A stretch of DNA of 64,000 nucleotides from an uncultured Candidatus Actinomarina sp. (lineage in GTDB: Bacteria; Actinomycetota; Acidimicrobiia; Actinomarinales; Actinomarinaceae). How positions within the stretch are numbered: the stretch's first letter is position 1; each line of letters opens with the position of its first letter. Below are positions 40,337-49,978 of the stretch, one piece after another. The notes under the pieces were generated by a model. That model was given only the letters and a program-made list of their open reading frames with translations. It did not search any database and was not told where the DNA came from. The stretch is taken from positions 174,844 through 238,843 of the forward strand of contig CACAND010000001.1 of NCBI GenBank assembly GCA_902533795.1, given 5' to 3'. A program made the position numbers and the translations under genes.

Positions 40337-40409
40337 TGGCCAGAGGCAGAATCGAACTGCCGACCCCTTGTTTTTCAGACAAGTGCTCTACCGACTGAGC
40401 TATCTGGCC
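40337..40409 (-). tRNA. tRNA-Phe (GAA)
   Basis: Reverse complement GGCCAGATAGCTCAGTCGGTAGAGCACTTGTCTGAAAAACAAGGGGTCGGCAGTTCGATTCTGCCTCTGGCCA folds as a cloverleaf, loop CTGAAAA. Confidence 0.97.
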
Positions 40410-40415
40410 TTAAAG

Positions 40416-40490
40416 CGGGGACGACGGGATTCGAACCCGCGACCTCCTGCGTGACAGGCAGGCGTAAACTCCAGACTTTACCACGCCCCC
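40416..40490 (-). tRNA. tRNA-Asp (GTC)
   Basis: Reverse complement GGGGGCGTGGTAAAGTC...CCTGCCTGTCACGCAGG...GTTCGAATCCCGTCGTCCCCG, loop CTGTCAC. Confidence 0.95.
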
Positions 40491-40558
40491 AATGTTTTAA
40501 GAGTATAATATAAAAAAATAAAATTAGAATAAAAATTTTACTATTAAAGTTATACAGG

Positions 40559-41998
40559 ATGACAATAATAAGTAGAATAAAATATTTCTTGAGATTTATT
40601 TTTCTTCAAATATCCTTATCTTCTTTTACAATTTTTTACTTTGATAGATTCTTAATCGGAAATTATGTGGATGGATTTAATATTATCGTTCGAAACCTAT
40701 TAGAAGATAGAGATAGGTTTTTTCCGTTTGTAACAAATTATTTTATAAAAATTGATATTTTTCTCACAGTATTTGTTTTTTTATTTTTGATTATGTTGTA
40801 CACTTCAAAATTTTATAGCTTAGTAAATGAATTATCATTTACAGTCGATAAAGGATTGTTTGATGAATTTATTCCAATATATTTATTGTGGTCAGCTTCT
40901 TTATTGTCTTTTCTGCAAATTTTTAGATTTACTGCTGTTTCGAGAGGGTATCTATTATTATTTACAATAATTATTCCATTATTTCTTGTTTTGTTCAGAA
41001 ACAGTGAGTTTATTTCAAAGCTTCTAGGTAGAAACGTAACTGATGAAAATTTTATATCGTTTAACCTGGAGGAAGATTCAGTATTTAACGAGTTGAGGCT
41101 TTTAAAGTTTAGAACAAGCTTAAAAAACTTTAATATAGAAAATATTGAAAATTTTAAATCAATTGAAAAAGAAATTGAGGAAACAAATAAAAAAGAAAGA
41201 GTTAACCTCGTTGTAGTAAATTTAAATAGAGTTACGAATTTAAATAGATCTTTTGAAAAATACTTACTTGATTTAAATAAAAAAGTGTTGTTAATTTCAT
41301 CAGAAAATTTAACGTTTAATTTAAAATTTTATTTTCGTACAACAAGTTTAAATAACAAGAATTTATATTATATTAATAATGATGTTCAATATGGAAGTAG
41401 ATACATAATAAAAAGAGTTATTGATTTATCTATATCTGTTTTCTGCTTGTTAGTTTTCACACCAATATTAATTTTTACTTACTTATTTATTTTTTTTAAA
41501 GATGGAAGTCCAATTCTATATAAACAAACAAGAGTTGGTTTACATGGTAATAATTTTCAAATGTTTAAGTTTCGTACAATGAAAAAAAATTCACATAAGC
41601 AAAGAGAGGACTTGGAAGAAATAAATAATAAGTCAGGTCCTTTATTCAAAATAGAAAATGACCCAAGACTAATTGATGGTATCGGTTTTATTAGAAAGTT
41701 TAGTATCGACGAAATACCACAATTTTTAAATGTTTTAAAAGGTGAAATGTCTATCGTAGGACCCCGGCCATTGTTTCCAGAAGACAATAAATATTATGAT
41801 CAGCACTACATAAGACGATTAAATGTTTTGCCGGGAATAACAGGATTACTTCAAATTAATGAAAGAAATACAGATGATTTTGATATTTGGTTCAAATACG
41901 ACATCGAATATATAGACAATTGGAGCATTTATTTAGATTTTAAAATAATGATAAGTACGCCAAAGGCAATTTTTAAAAATAAAACTAAGGGCTATTAA
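40559..41998 (+). CDS. Polyprenyl-phosphate sugar phosphotransferase (bacterial sugar transferase family)
   Basis: KRVIDLSISVFCLLVFTPI; GSPILYKQTRVGLHGNNFQMFKFRTM; GFIRKFSIDEIPQFLNVLKGEMSIVGPRP. Confidence 0.95.
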   Translation: MTIISRIKYFLRFIFLQISLSSFTIFYFDRFLIGNYVDGFNIIVRNLLEDRDRFFPFVTNYFIKIDIFLTVFVFLFLIMLYTSKFYSLVNELSFTVDKGLFDEFIPIYLLWSASLLSFLQIFRFTAVSRGYLLLFTIIIPLFLVLFRNSEFISKLLGRNVTDENFISFNLEEDSVFNELRLLKFRTSLKNFNIENIENFKSIEKEIEETNKKERVNLVVVNLNRVTNLNRSFEKYLLDLNKKVLLISSENLTFNLKFYFRTTSLNNKNLYYINNDVQYGSRYIIKRVIDLSISVFCLLVFTPILIFTYLFIFFKDGSPILYKQTRVGLHGNNFQMFKFRTMKKNSHKQREDLEEINNKSGPLFKIENDPRLIDGIGFIRKFSIDEIPQFLNVLKGEMSIVGPRPLFPEDNKYYDQHYIRRLNVLPGITGLLQINERNTDDFDIWFKYDIEYIDNWSIYLDFKIMISTPKAIFKNKTKGY

Positions 41999-41999
41999 G

Positions 42000-42072
42000 T
42001 GGGTCGGGTGGGAATCGAACCCACGACCTTGAGCTTAAAAGGCTCCTGCTCTGCCGATTGAGCTACCGACCC
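42000..42072 (-). tRNA. tRNA-Lys (TTT)
   Basis: Reverse complement GGGTCGGTAGCTCAATCGGCAGAGCAGGAGCCTTTTAAGCTCAAGGTCGTGGGTTCGATTCCCACCCGACCCA, loop CTTTTAA. Confidence 0.95.
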
Positions 42073-42111
42073 TGATAAATAATGATACATCAAATATTGA
42101 TATACAAATAT

Positions 42112-42309
42112 TTATTCTTCTTCTAAATTATCGTATAATTTAATTTCCCTAATCTTGATTAATGTATTGTTGATGACTTCTTTAATTTCTTCAATACTTT
42201 CTTTATCAAGTTTTTCACTTTCAGATTCTATGAGGTTTTCAAGGACAGATTCTATTTCATTTATATTCTTTTTAAACTCTGAATTTAATTCGTTTTTATT
42301 AATTTTCAT
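42112..42309 (-). CDS. Small acidic helical protein, unknown
   Basis: 65 aa, charged and helix-like; intergenic position, no family recognised. Confidence 0.4.
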   Translation of the reverse strand: MKINKNELNSEFKKNINEIESVLENLIESESEKLDKESIEEIKEVINNTLIKIREIKLYDNLEEE

Positions 42310-42342
42310 ATCAATAGCTATTAAGTTTATAAATCGTTTAAC

Positions 42343-43185
42343 TTATATATTAGCTTTATCGCTGAATTTTAAATCTGGTTTGCTTCTTAATCTTTGTTTT
42401 GCCCACCTAGCAGGAGGGATTAACCGAAAAAAAGGTGGTAGAAAAGGTCTAGTAAATTTCAATAATTTTAAATTAATAATAAGTATTAATTCTTTTATTT
42501 TCGTTGAATTGATTCCATATAAATCTTTAAACTCTTTAGGAAGTGTGTGAAAAGCTGTAAATGAAATAAAAGGCCATATTGGTTTTATATGTTTTGGAAC
42601 AGGACCTCCTGCAATGATATCCTGAACATCTTTTGCTACATCAGTGAGAATTAAATAATTTTTTTCTTTACTTTTATTAATTACCCAATCTTTTAATTCA
42701 TTGTGTGTTTTAGGAGCTTTCATATCATCAATAAGTACAAGTTTTGCTGCAAGCATGTTTTCTTGGTGATATTGGTTCTTTTCATTATCTGAAAGCTTGG
42801 AAACTGTTTTTTCATAAAAGTAGATTGAAGATAATTGTAAACAAGCATGTACCCAAAGAAGCTGATCATGATCCAGAGCATCATATGTTTGTCCTGACAC
42901 CTCATCTTTTCCTTTAATAACCTCATGTAGTCTGTTAATTCTTATAGCACTATCATTGGCCTCTTCTTTAGTTCCAAAGGTCACAGAGTTTTGTAGTGAT
43001 AAGGTTCTTATTAGCCTTTTCCAAGGGTCTCTTTGATAAAATGAAGTTTGTCTTGCTCCTGCAGCGATTAGTGGATGAGCTGCATGCATCAATAATGCTC
43101 TAGCACCGCCAAACAAAACAGTAATTTCTTTATTAACTTTCCACATCATTGAGTTTGGCCCAAAGTATCCTGGATCAGGTTTCAT
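42343..43185 (-). CDS. MpaB/DUF2236 family oxygenase-like protein
   Basis: LFGGARALLMHAAHPLIAAGARQTSFYQRDPWKRLIRTL. Confidence 0.85.
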   Translation of the reverse strand: MKPDPGYFGPNSMMWKVNKEITVLFGGARALLMHAAHPLIAAGARQTSFYQRDPWKRLIRTLSLQNSVTFGTKEEANDSAIRINRLHEVIKGKDEVSGQTYDALDHDQLLWVHACLQLSSIYFYEKTVSKLSDNEKNQYHQENMLAAKLVLIDDMKAPKTHNELKDWVINKSKEKNYLILTDVAKDVQDIIAGGPVPKHIKPIWPFISFTAFHTLPKEFKDLYGINSTKIKELILIINLKLLKFTRPFLPPFFRLIPPARWAKQRLRSKPDLKFSDKANI

Positions 43186-43282
43186 AGATTTTATTTTATC
43201 TAAAGTAAAATTTAAATAAATATCAAAAAGTTTACTTTAGAAAATAAATTTGAATTTATAATCAGCAAGGGTATGTAAAAAT

Positions 43283-43600
43283 ATGAACCTAGACATTTAT
43301 AATATTTGTGGAGAATCAGATGACAAATTTGATTTATCATCAATTGCAAATGATCCAAACTTTGTTTTTGAGAATGATCCAAATTTTGAAACTCTACTAC
43401 TTTACAATTCAGAAGGAGATGTAATTTCTGTTAATTCTTGGATAGAATGTGCAAATTATGTTTCTGGAGGCTGGTCATCTAATTTAATTTATTTTACAAA
43501 TCATGATGAATTATTCTTTTATTTTTTGTCATCAATACTTCTAGGCTACTTTCTTATAAAAAGGTACTTTTTTAAAAAAAAGGAGAACCCATCACTTTAA
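43283..43600 (+). CDS. Small single-TM protein, probable solo two-Cys ectodomain protein
   Basis: YNICGES...SWIECANYVSGGWSSNLIYFTNHDELFFYFLSSILLGYFL; directly upstream of the larger protein carrying the same pattern. Confidence 0.6.
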   Translation: MNLDIYNICGESDDKFDLSSIANDPNFVFENDPNFETLLLYNSEGDVISVNSWIECANYVSGGWSSNLIYFTNHDELFFYFLSSILLGYFLIKRYFFKKKENPSL

Positions 43601-43608
43601 ATTATAAA

Positions 43609-45591
43609 TTGTTAACTGTTTTTATAACTGTAATTGTTTTTGTAATTGCGCCCTGGATAAATTTTCAACTTGATGACAATGTTATGCCTGAATATGTTGA
43701 TAAAACTACAGTTGATTTTTATCAGTCAAATACTTGTAAATTAAGCTTTGTTGAGATTCAAAAAATAAATTTTTTTAATAAAAATATTGAACTTCTTCCA
43801 GATAAATTCTCAAGCATAAAATGTTTTGGGAAAATTAATGGTGTAGATTTCTTTCAAGATGGAATAAAAGTATATATAGGTACGAATTTATCAATTGATT
43901 TTTTTATACAATCTTTTTTTTGGTTGTTTTTTATATTTCTTATTCCCAAAAAAGACCAAATTTCAAAACAAAATATAAAACCGATTGTATTCTTAATAAT
44001 GTCTTTAATAATTTACTTACATTTTTTGGGTGAAAAAAATTATTATCTTTCTATTTATCCAGAGTTTCAAACAAATTTATTATTTTCAAATTTTAGATTT
44101 AATTCTATAATGATAACTTTCTTACTATTGCTTTTCATTTTCAAAGATTTAATGATTGGGAGATTAGAAAATTTTATAAACTATTTCCCATATATGTTTT
44201 TACTTGTGGGAACTTATAATACTTTCAATATAAACTTTTTCTACATTTTGATTGTCTTTATTGGAGTTTTTTCATTCATAAATGCTAAAAAAAATTATTA
44301 TCTTATTTCTTCATACTTATTATTAAGTATTTTATATTTTTACAATCTAGAAAATGTACATACAAATTTTGATGTTGATAAAATAAAAGGTTTCGTGAAC
44401 TCTTCACAGTCGGCTTCATCATTAATGTACTGGGTAATTTCGTTTTATTTTTTTATTTATGGAATTATGTACCTAATTAATTCTTCAAAAAGCTCTTTTG
44501 ATTTTATATTATTTAGAAAAAATTTAATCTGGTCTGGATCACTTATAGTAATTATTGGAGTTTTGTCTTCACTGAATCGGGTTTTGAACTTTTATTTTTA
44601 CTACTATCTCGGACTAAATAAATTTGGAATGAATACTTTTGAAAGTATCCAAGGAAATACTTGGAGGGGATTAAGTTCAAGTGCTGAAGCAGTTGGTGAA
44701 TATTTTATTTTTATTCTTCTTTTTATATTTTTATCACTTTTTAAAAAATATAATAGACTTAACATTTTTGAATTAATTGGATTATTAATTATTTCTTATG
44801 GAGTTTTTAGAGCTAATAACAAAGCTTCTTTGATTTCAGGAATAATCCTTATACTAATCTTTTTTCTTTTAACAAAGATTGATAGCTTAAAAATTAAAAT
44901 ATTTGGATTTTTACTATTGAGCTCATGTCTATTTATTGTTTTTCAACAAGTAAATGATTACCCATTTGGATATTACAGCAAGGGTATGCTTTATCATGCT
45001 ACTTTGGCTTCAAATATTGAATCTACACTTTCAGTAAATCAGTGGGGGCTATCAGCTGTTGATGACATGAATCTTGGACAAATAATTATTGATAATGAAA
45101 ATTCTCAATCCTTATCGAAAGCATCTGAACTTATATTGAAGGAATATACCTTAAGAAATAATCCAAGTATTTTACCAAGTTGGATATCTGTAATAAGCTC
45201 CATATCTGTACTGATAAATAGATCAGAAAAATGGGGTATTTTTCTCGCTAAATATAACCCGGATATGTCAGAATTTATATTTGGCTATGGTCCAGGCCAA
45301 ATAAGTGAATACTATCTTGGACATTCTACAAAATATGATGGTGGGTTGGTTCTTCCACATTCATCGATTCTATTATGTTTGATATTTTTTGGATTAATTG
45401 GTTTATTAATAGGAATCGTACTTTTATTTAAGACTATAAAAAAGAACTATAAAAATTCAATTTTTACGATCTTGATAACATACTTTTTAATTAACCTTTT
45501 GAAGAGTGACTCATTGCTTTATTTAAATTCTTTTGTTTTATTTGTGTTTATTTTAAATTATTACAAATTTGAAGATATCAAACATGAATAA
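43609..45591 (+). CDS. O-antigen ligase/polymerase-like membrane protein with N-terminal two-Cys ectodomain
   Basis: SNTCKLSF...LLPDKFSSIKCFGKIN...VYIGTN; C-terminal FGYGPGQISEYYLGHS...LPHSSILLCLIFFGLIGLLIG. Start as given in track (TTG). Confidence 0.75.
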   Translation: MLTVFITVIVFVIAPWINFQLDDNVMPEYVDKTTVDFYQSNTCKLSFVEIQKINFFNKNIELLPDKFSSIKCFGKINGVDFFQDGIKVYIGTNLSIDFFIQSFFWLFFIFLIPKKDQISKQNIKPIVFLIMSLIIYLHFLGEKNYYLSIYPEFQTNLLFSNFRFNSIMITFLLLLFIFKDLMIGRLENFINYFPYMFLLVGTYNTFNINFFYILIVFIGVFSFINAKKNYYLISSYLLLSILYFYNLENVHTNFDVDKIKGFVNSSQSASSLMYWVISFYFFIYGIMYLINSSKSSFDFILFRKNLIWSGSLIVIIGVLSSLNRVLNFYFYYYLGLNKFGMNTFESIQGNTWRGLSSSAEAVGEYFIFILLFIFLSLFKKYNRLNIFELIGLLIISYGVFRANNKASLISGIILILIFFLLTKIDSLKIKIFGFLLLSSCLFIVFQQVNDYPFGYYSKGMLYHATLASNIESTLSVNQWGLSAVDDMNLGQIIIDNENSQSLSKASELILKEYTLRNNPSILPSWISVISSISVLINRSEKWGIFLAKYNPDMSEFIFGYGPGQISEYYLGHSTKYDGGLVLPHSSILLCLIFFGLIGLLIGIVLLFKTIKKNYKNSIFTILITYFLINLLKSDSLLYLNSFVLFVFILNYYKFEDIKHE

Positions 45592-46720
45592 TACAAATAA
45601 ATTAAATTATATAACTTATCAAACTTTTCCGGCAGAAACAGCAAATTCTCTTCAAAGTATGACAATGATTAAATATTTTATTAAGAATGGATTTAATATA
45701 AAACTAATATTTCCAAATAGAAATAAAAATTCTGATGGAAATTTGGCAGTTTTAAAAAACTTCTATTCTATAAGTGATAATTTTGAAGTTAAAATGACAA
45801 AGCATTTATTACCTTTTGGAAAATTTAATTTTTTAAAAGGTATTTTTTTTCACATTAGTCATTTCTTGTGGAGTTTTTACGTAACTAGAAAAATAACTGA
45901 AAAAGAAGAATTATATTTTACAAGATCAGACTGGGTTTATTATTTTTTGAACAAAAGAAATTTTAAGATTATTTTTGAAATCCATCAATACTCTAAACTA
46001 AGACAATTCGTTTTAAAAAATTCAAAAGATAATAATTCAATGCACATTTTTACTACCAAACTTCTTCAAAATTCTTTTTCTATGGATAAAAAAATAATAG
46101 ATAGATCCATAGTATTACATAATGGTTTTGATGAAGAACTCTTTAATGAAAATATAGAAAAAGAAGATAAAAGATTAGTCTTTGTTGGCAATCTTTTACG
46201 TTTTAATAAAGAAAGAGGCATTAGCTTCCTAATTGAGTCTTTTAAATCTGAAAAATTAAAAGATTTTAGTTTATATATAGTTGGCGGTCCAGAAAGTATA
46301 GTTTCGAAATATAAAGACATATTGAAAAAGAATCAGATTAAGAATGTTTATTTCTTAGGTTTTCAAAATAGAAAAGATACAATATTAGAAATAAAAAAGT
46401 CTGAATTTGGAATTTTGTACAACGAAAACAATATTCATGCCATAAATCATACGTCACCACTCAAATATTTCGAGTATATTGGTGCTGATCTGAAAATAAT
46501 TAGTGTTGATTATCTTGCTCATAGGGAACTTCCTGGTTCTGATAATTTATACTATTTTGATAAAGATGATTCGGATGCGTTTATTGAACAAATATTAACC
46601 GCTAATAAGGATAGAGCTTTTAATAACTATAAAAAAAATATTTATAGTGTTGACCAGCGCGTAAAGAAATTAATAAAGTTTATTGCACGCCTGGAGGGAT
46701 TTGAACCCCCAACCCCCTGA
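45569..46720 (+). CDS. GT4-like glycosyltransferase; C-terminus reads antisense into tRNA-Arg
   Basis: LVFVGNLLRFNKERGISFLIESF; YIVGGPES; FLGFQNRKDTILEIKKSEFGILYNENN; ends ...ARLEGFEPPTP. Confidence 0.8.
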   Translation: MKISNMNNTNKLNYITYQTFPAETANSLQSMTMIKYFIKNGFNIKLIFPNRNKNSDGNLAVLKNFYSISDNFEVKMTKHLLPFGKFNFLKGIFFHISHFLWSFYVTRKITEKEELYFTRSDWVYYFLNKRNFKIIFEIHQYSKLRQFVLKNSKDNNSMHIFTTKLLQNSFSMDKKIIDRSIVLHNGFDEELFNENIEKEDKRLVFVGNLLRFNKERGISFLIESFKSEKLKDFSLYIVGGPESIVSKYKDILKKNQIKNVYFLGFQNRKDTILEIKKSEFGILYNENNIHAINHTSPLKYFEYIGADLKIISVDYLAHRELPGSDNLYYFDKDDSDAFIEQILTANKDRAFNNYKKNIYSVDQRVKKLIKFIARLEGFEPPTP

Positions 46721-46759
46721 TCCGAAGTCAGGTGCTCTATCCAGTTGAGCTACAGGCGC
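46686..46759 (-). tRNA. tRNA-Arg (TCG)
   Basis: Reverse complement GCGCCTGTAGCTCAACTGGATAGAGCACCTGACTTCGGATCAGGGGGTTGGGGGTTCAAATCCCTCCAGGCGTG, loop CTTCGGA. Confidence 0.95.
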
Positions 46760-46804
46760 AAAAATACTAATTAAATATATATTTATTTATATAATAGTTT
46801 CATT

Positions 46805-47539
46805 ATGAAAAGTGTAACTATATTAAAAACAGAAATATCTGTAACCAGCGTTGATGAAGTTAGTAAATTATTAACTGAAAAAAAAGGGTTGTTAGTTGCA
46901 GTATGTAATGTTAATACATTAGTTAGTTGCTATAAAAATAAAGGGTTGAATAAAATAATTAATTCTTTTGATATCAGATGCTCAGATGGTTTTCCTGTTG
47001 CTAAGTCTTCAAAACTTTTATACAAAAATCAACAAAATAGAGTTGATGGATATAATCTCTTCTATGAAACAATAAAAAAAGGATTGGAAAAAAACAAATC
47101 TCATTACTTTTTTGGAAATACGGACAAAGTAACAAATAAAATGATCTCCAAATTAAAAATAGAATTTCCAAACATAAATATATTAGGATACACTTGTCCA
47201 CCTGTTTTAAATGCTGAAAATTTATCGAAGGATAATTACATTAATGATCTAAAATCAAAAAATCCTGATATTGTTTGGGTATCTTTGGGTTTTCCTAAAC
47301 AAGAACAATTTATAAATAAAATAAAAGATGAGATTAATTTAGACTCTAATTTAATTGGAATTGGAGCCGTTTTTGAGTGGGTAGCTGAAACTAAAATAAA
47401 AGCTCCTGAAATTCTTGCAAATATTGGATTAGAGTGGATTTTTAGATTGATACAAGAGCCAAAAAGATTGTTCAGACGCTATTTGATTGATAACTTTTTA
47501 TTTATAATTTATTTCATAAAACAATATTTAAGTAAATAA
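46805..47539 (+). CDS. WecG/TagA/CpsF family glycosyltransferase
   Basis: AVCNVNTLVSCYKN; CSDGFPVAK; RVDGYNLF; PDIVWVSLGFPKQEQFI; GIGAVFEWVAETKIKAPEILANIGLEWIFRLIQEPKRLFRRY. Confidence 0.95.
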   Translation: MKSVTILKTEISVTSVDEVSKLLTEKKGLLVAVCNVNTLVSCYKNKGLNKIINSFDIRCSDGFPVAKSSKLLYKNQQNRVDGYNLFYETIKKGLEKNKSHYFFGNTDKVTNKMISKLKIEFPNINILGYTCPPVLNAENLSKDNYINDLKSKNPDIVWVSLGFPKQEQFINKIKDEINLDSNLIGIGAVFEWVAETKIKAPEILANIGLEWIFRLIQEPKRLFRRYLIDNFLFIIYFIKQYLSK

Positions 47540-49183
47540 ATGTATCAGTTATTAAATTTGATTAACAATTTAGAGAATGTTTTAGGAAAAACAGTTGGAG
47601 TTGAATCAATTTCGTTGAGAATTTCAAATAACCCAAAGTTTGATTTCCAAATAAATAACTTGGTAAAATTGCAAAATCATAAGCATATAAAAGATATCGA
47701 AAGTTCTTTTAGTGAAATTATCGATAACGAGGCTTTGATAAAAAGTTTTGAAATTACTGACACTTATTTTATAAATCTGGAGATTGATATTGAAAAATTT
47801 AGTAACAGCTTTGACAAAATAAAAAAATATATAAAAGTTCGACATCCTAAAACAGTGCTTATTGATTATGGAGGGCCTAATATTGGTAAGCCTCTACACG
47901 TTGGACACTTAAGATCTTTAAATATTGGTAAAAGTTTATACCGTATATACAGCTTGGCAGGACACAGTGTCATAAGTGATATACATATGGGTGATTGGGG
48001 AATGCCAATTGCACAGATAATTACTTATATTGAAGAAAAGCAAATAGATATTGAAAATATAAATATTGATGATCTTGAAAAAATCTATCCTGAAGCTTCA
48101 AAGCTTTATCTTAAAGATGATGAGTTTAAAGACTTAGCTCAAGCAAATAACAAAAGGCTTAATGAAAATAATTCAAAAATTTTAAAAAAGTGGAAAAAAT
48201 TAAAGAATATCTCTATCAAGTCAATTAAAGAGACACTGGATGCACTTAATCATAGGTTTGATCTTTGGATGGGTGAAAGTGACGTTAATCACCTTATACC
48301 AGAGATGATACAAAAGCTTGAAAGTGAAGGAAAAATATCACTTGATGATGGAGCATATATTTCGAATTTGGTTTCTGAGCCTAAAATATTGATAACAAAA
48401 TCAGACGGATCTTATCTGTACTTGACTACAGACTTAGCAACTGTCTTAAATAGATTAAAGCAAAATAAAATTGATAAAACTCTATATATAGTTGATAAAA
48501 GGCAAAATTTACATTTTGAACAACTAATTAAATCTTTAAATTATTTTGACTTTGGTGATGAAGAATATCATCACATTGCATTTGGAACAATTAACGACTC
48601 CAATGGAAATCCTTATAAAACAAGAGAAGGGGATGCTAAAAAGTTAATAAACCTTTTTAAAGAGACTTCATTACAAATAAAAAAAATAAACAGTGATCTA
48701 GATGATGGTACAAATAAATTACTCGCAAATACTGTTTTAACTTTTAGTGATCTCAAAACAAATAGAATGACTGATTATAAATTTGATTTAAATAAATTTA
48801 CAAATACTAGTGGAAAAACTGGTATATATGTTCAATATGCTTTTGTAAGAGCAAAAAAATTATTAAATGGTTCTTCAATAAATACAAGTAAGATTAATCT
48901 AAATATCGCAGACTTAGATGAAAGCGACTTAAGTCTTATAAGAGGAATGATAAAGTTTGAATATTATTTCAACTTGGCATTAGAAAATAACGAGCCACAT
49001 CATTTAGCTGACTATCTATATGAATTATCAAATTTATTCAATTCAATGTACCAAAATCAGAATATATTAGAAAATAAAAAAGAAACAGTAAAATTTAACA
49101 AATTAAAAATTTCAGAGTTTTTTATTTCTTATTCAGCTTTGCTAATGGAATGTTTAGGCATAGAGCCCGTAGAAAAAATGTAA
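47540..49183 (+). CDS. argS: Arginyl-tRNA synthetase
   Basis: IDYGGPNIGKPLHVGHLRSLNIG (HIGH-type motif); DIHMGDWGMP; YGTR-like KTREGDAKKL; DALALA-type C-terminal domain. Confidence 0.95.
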   Translation: MYQLLNLINNLENVLGKTVGVESISLRISNNPKFDFQINNLVKLQNHKHIKDIESSFSEIIDNEALIKSFEITDTYFINLEIDIEKFSNSFDKIKKYIKVRHPKTVLIDYGGPNIGKPLHVGHLRSLNIGKSLYRIYSLAGHSVISDIHMGDWGMPIAQIITYIEEKQIDIENINIDDLEKIYPEASKLYLKDDEFKDLAQANNKRLNENNSKILKKWKKLKNISIKSIKETLDALNHRFDLWMGESDVNHLIPEMIQKLESEGKISLDDGAYISNLVSEPKILITKSDGSYLYLTTDLATVLNRLKQNKIDKTLYIVDKRQNLHFEQLIKSLNYFDFGDEEYHHIAFGTINDSNGNPYKTREGDAKKLINLFKETSLQIKKINSDLDDGTNKLLANTVLTFSDLKTNRMTDYKFDLNKFTNTSGKTGIYVQYAFVRAKKLLNGSSINTSKINLNIADLDESDLSLIRGMIKFEYYFNLALENNEPHHLADYLYELSNLFNSMYQNQNILENKKETVKFNKLKISEFFISYSALLMECLGIEPVEKM

Positions 49184-49185
49184 TC

Positions 49186-49728
49186 TTATAGAAATAACTG
49201 TGTAGATAAAACCCAAAGAAAATAAGTGAAAGAGTATGACAAGTTATCTGAAAAACCAATTGTTCTCTTAAAGTTATGTTGTAAAAATAAAATTAGTGGG
49301 ATTGCAATAAAGCCCGAGAAAGAAACTGCTTTCCCTATGTCAACAATGTCATTTAATATTAAATTTGATGGTTTCAAAAAAAACTGAAAAAATACAAGTG
49401 AAATCAATGAGGTAAATATTACCAAAATTATGTTCACTATTAAATCTTTAAAAGTTAGATTATAGATTTTAAATATATTCAGAAATTCAATAGGTATAAA
49501 TAAAATAAATAAAGATAAACAGAAAAGAATAAGAAACCAAAAAAGACCCTGGGCATTCCACGTAGTTACCGTTTTTGTAACTAACCCTAGTGACTCCAAG
49601 AGTAAATATATAGAATAACCTAGTATCGTTGTCCCTACTGAAAACAAATACAAACCAAAAATACTAAATAAATACTTTTTTTGAAAACTTATCCCAGAGA
49701 TTTCTTTATTAAAGTTTTGATAATTCAT
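49186..49728 (-). CDS. Multi-TM membrane protein, unknown
   Basis: 180 aa, about five hydrophobic segments. Confidence 0.6.
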   Translation of the reverse strand: MNYQNFNKEISGISFQKKYLFSIFGLYLFSVGTTILGYSIYLLLESLGLVTKTVTTWNAQGLFWFLILFCLSLFILFIPIEFLNIFKIYNLTFKDLIVNIILVIFTSLISLVFFQFFLKPSNLILNDIVDIGKAVSFSGFIAIPLILFLQHNFKRTIGFSDNLSYSFTYFLWVLSTQLFL

Positions 49729-49772
49729 ACTGTCATATATTAATAATATTTATATTAAAATAAATCTTAATT

Positions 49773-49976
49773 ATGAAATTAATTGATACGCCAAATCCAA
49801 ATGCAAAAAAAATATTATTTGATCAAAAAAATGAAGATATATCCAAATCACTAAAGAAAGTACAAGGCGTTTCTTCAGTTTTTGTTGGACCTGGTTTTAT
49901 AACAATTACAAAAAATGACAATTTTGAATGGGAAGTAATAACTGAAGATATTGTTAACATCTTTGATAAACTGTAA
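49773..49976 (+). CDS. Nfu/NifU N-terminal domain-like protein
   Basis: DTPNPNAKKILF...VQGVSSVFVGPGFITITKND. Confidence 0.85.
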   Translation: MKLIDTPNPNAKKILFDQKNEDISKSLKKVQGVSSVFVGPGFITITKNDNFEWEVITEDIVNIFDKL

Positions 49977-49978
49977 AC

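Noticed and set aside
42155-42550. Plus-strand ORF 131 aa
   Set aside because: Mostly antisense to the small helical ORF and the MpaB-like gene; low-complexity hydrophobic/Ser content.
46688-46720. ARLEGFEPPTP as a real conserved C-terminal peptide motif
   Set aside because: It is the well-known translation product of antisense tRNA sequence, so it reflects overlap with tRNA-Arg and not protein function.
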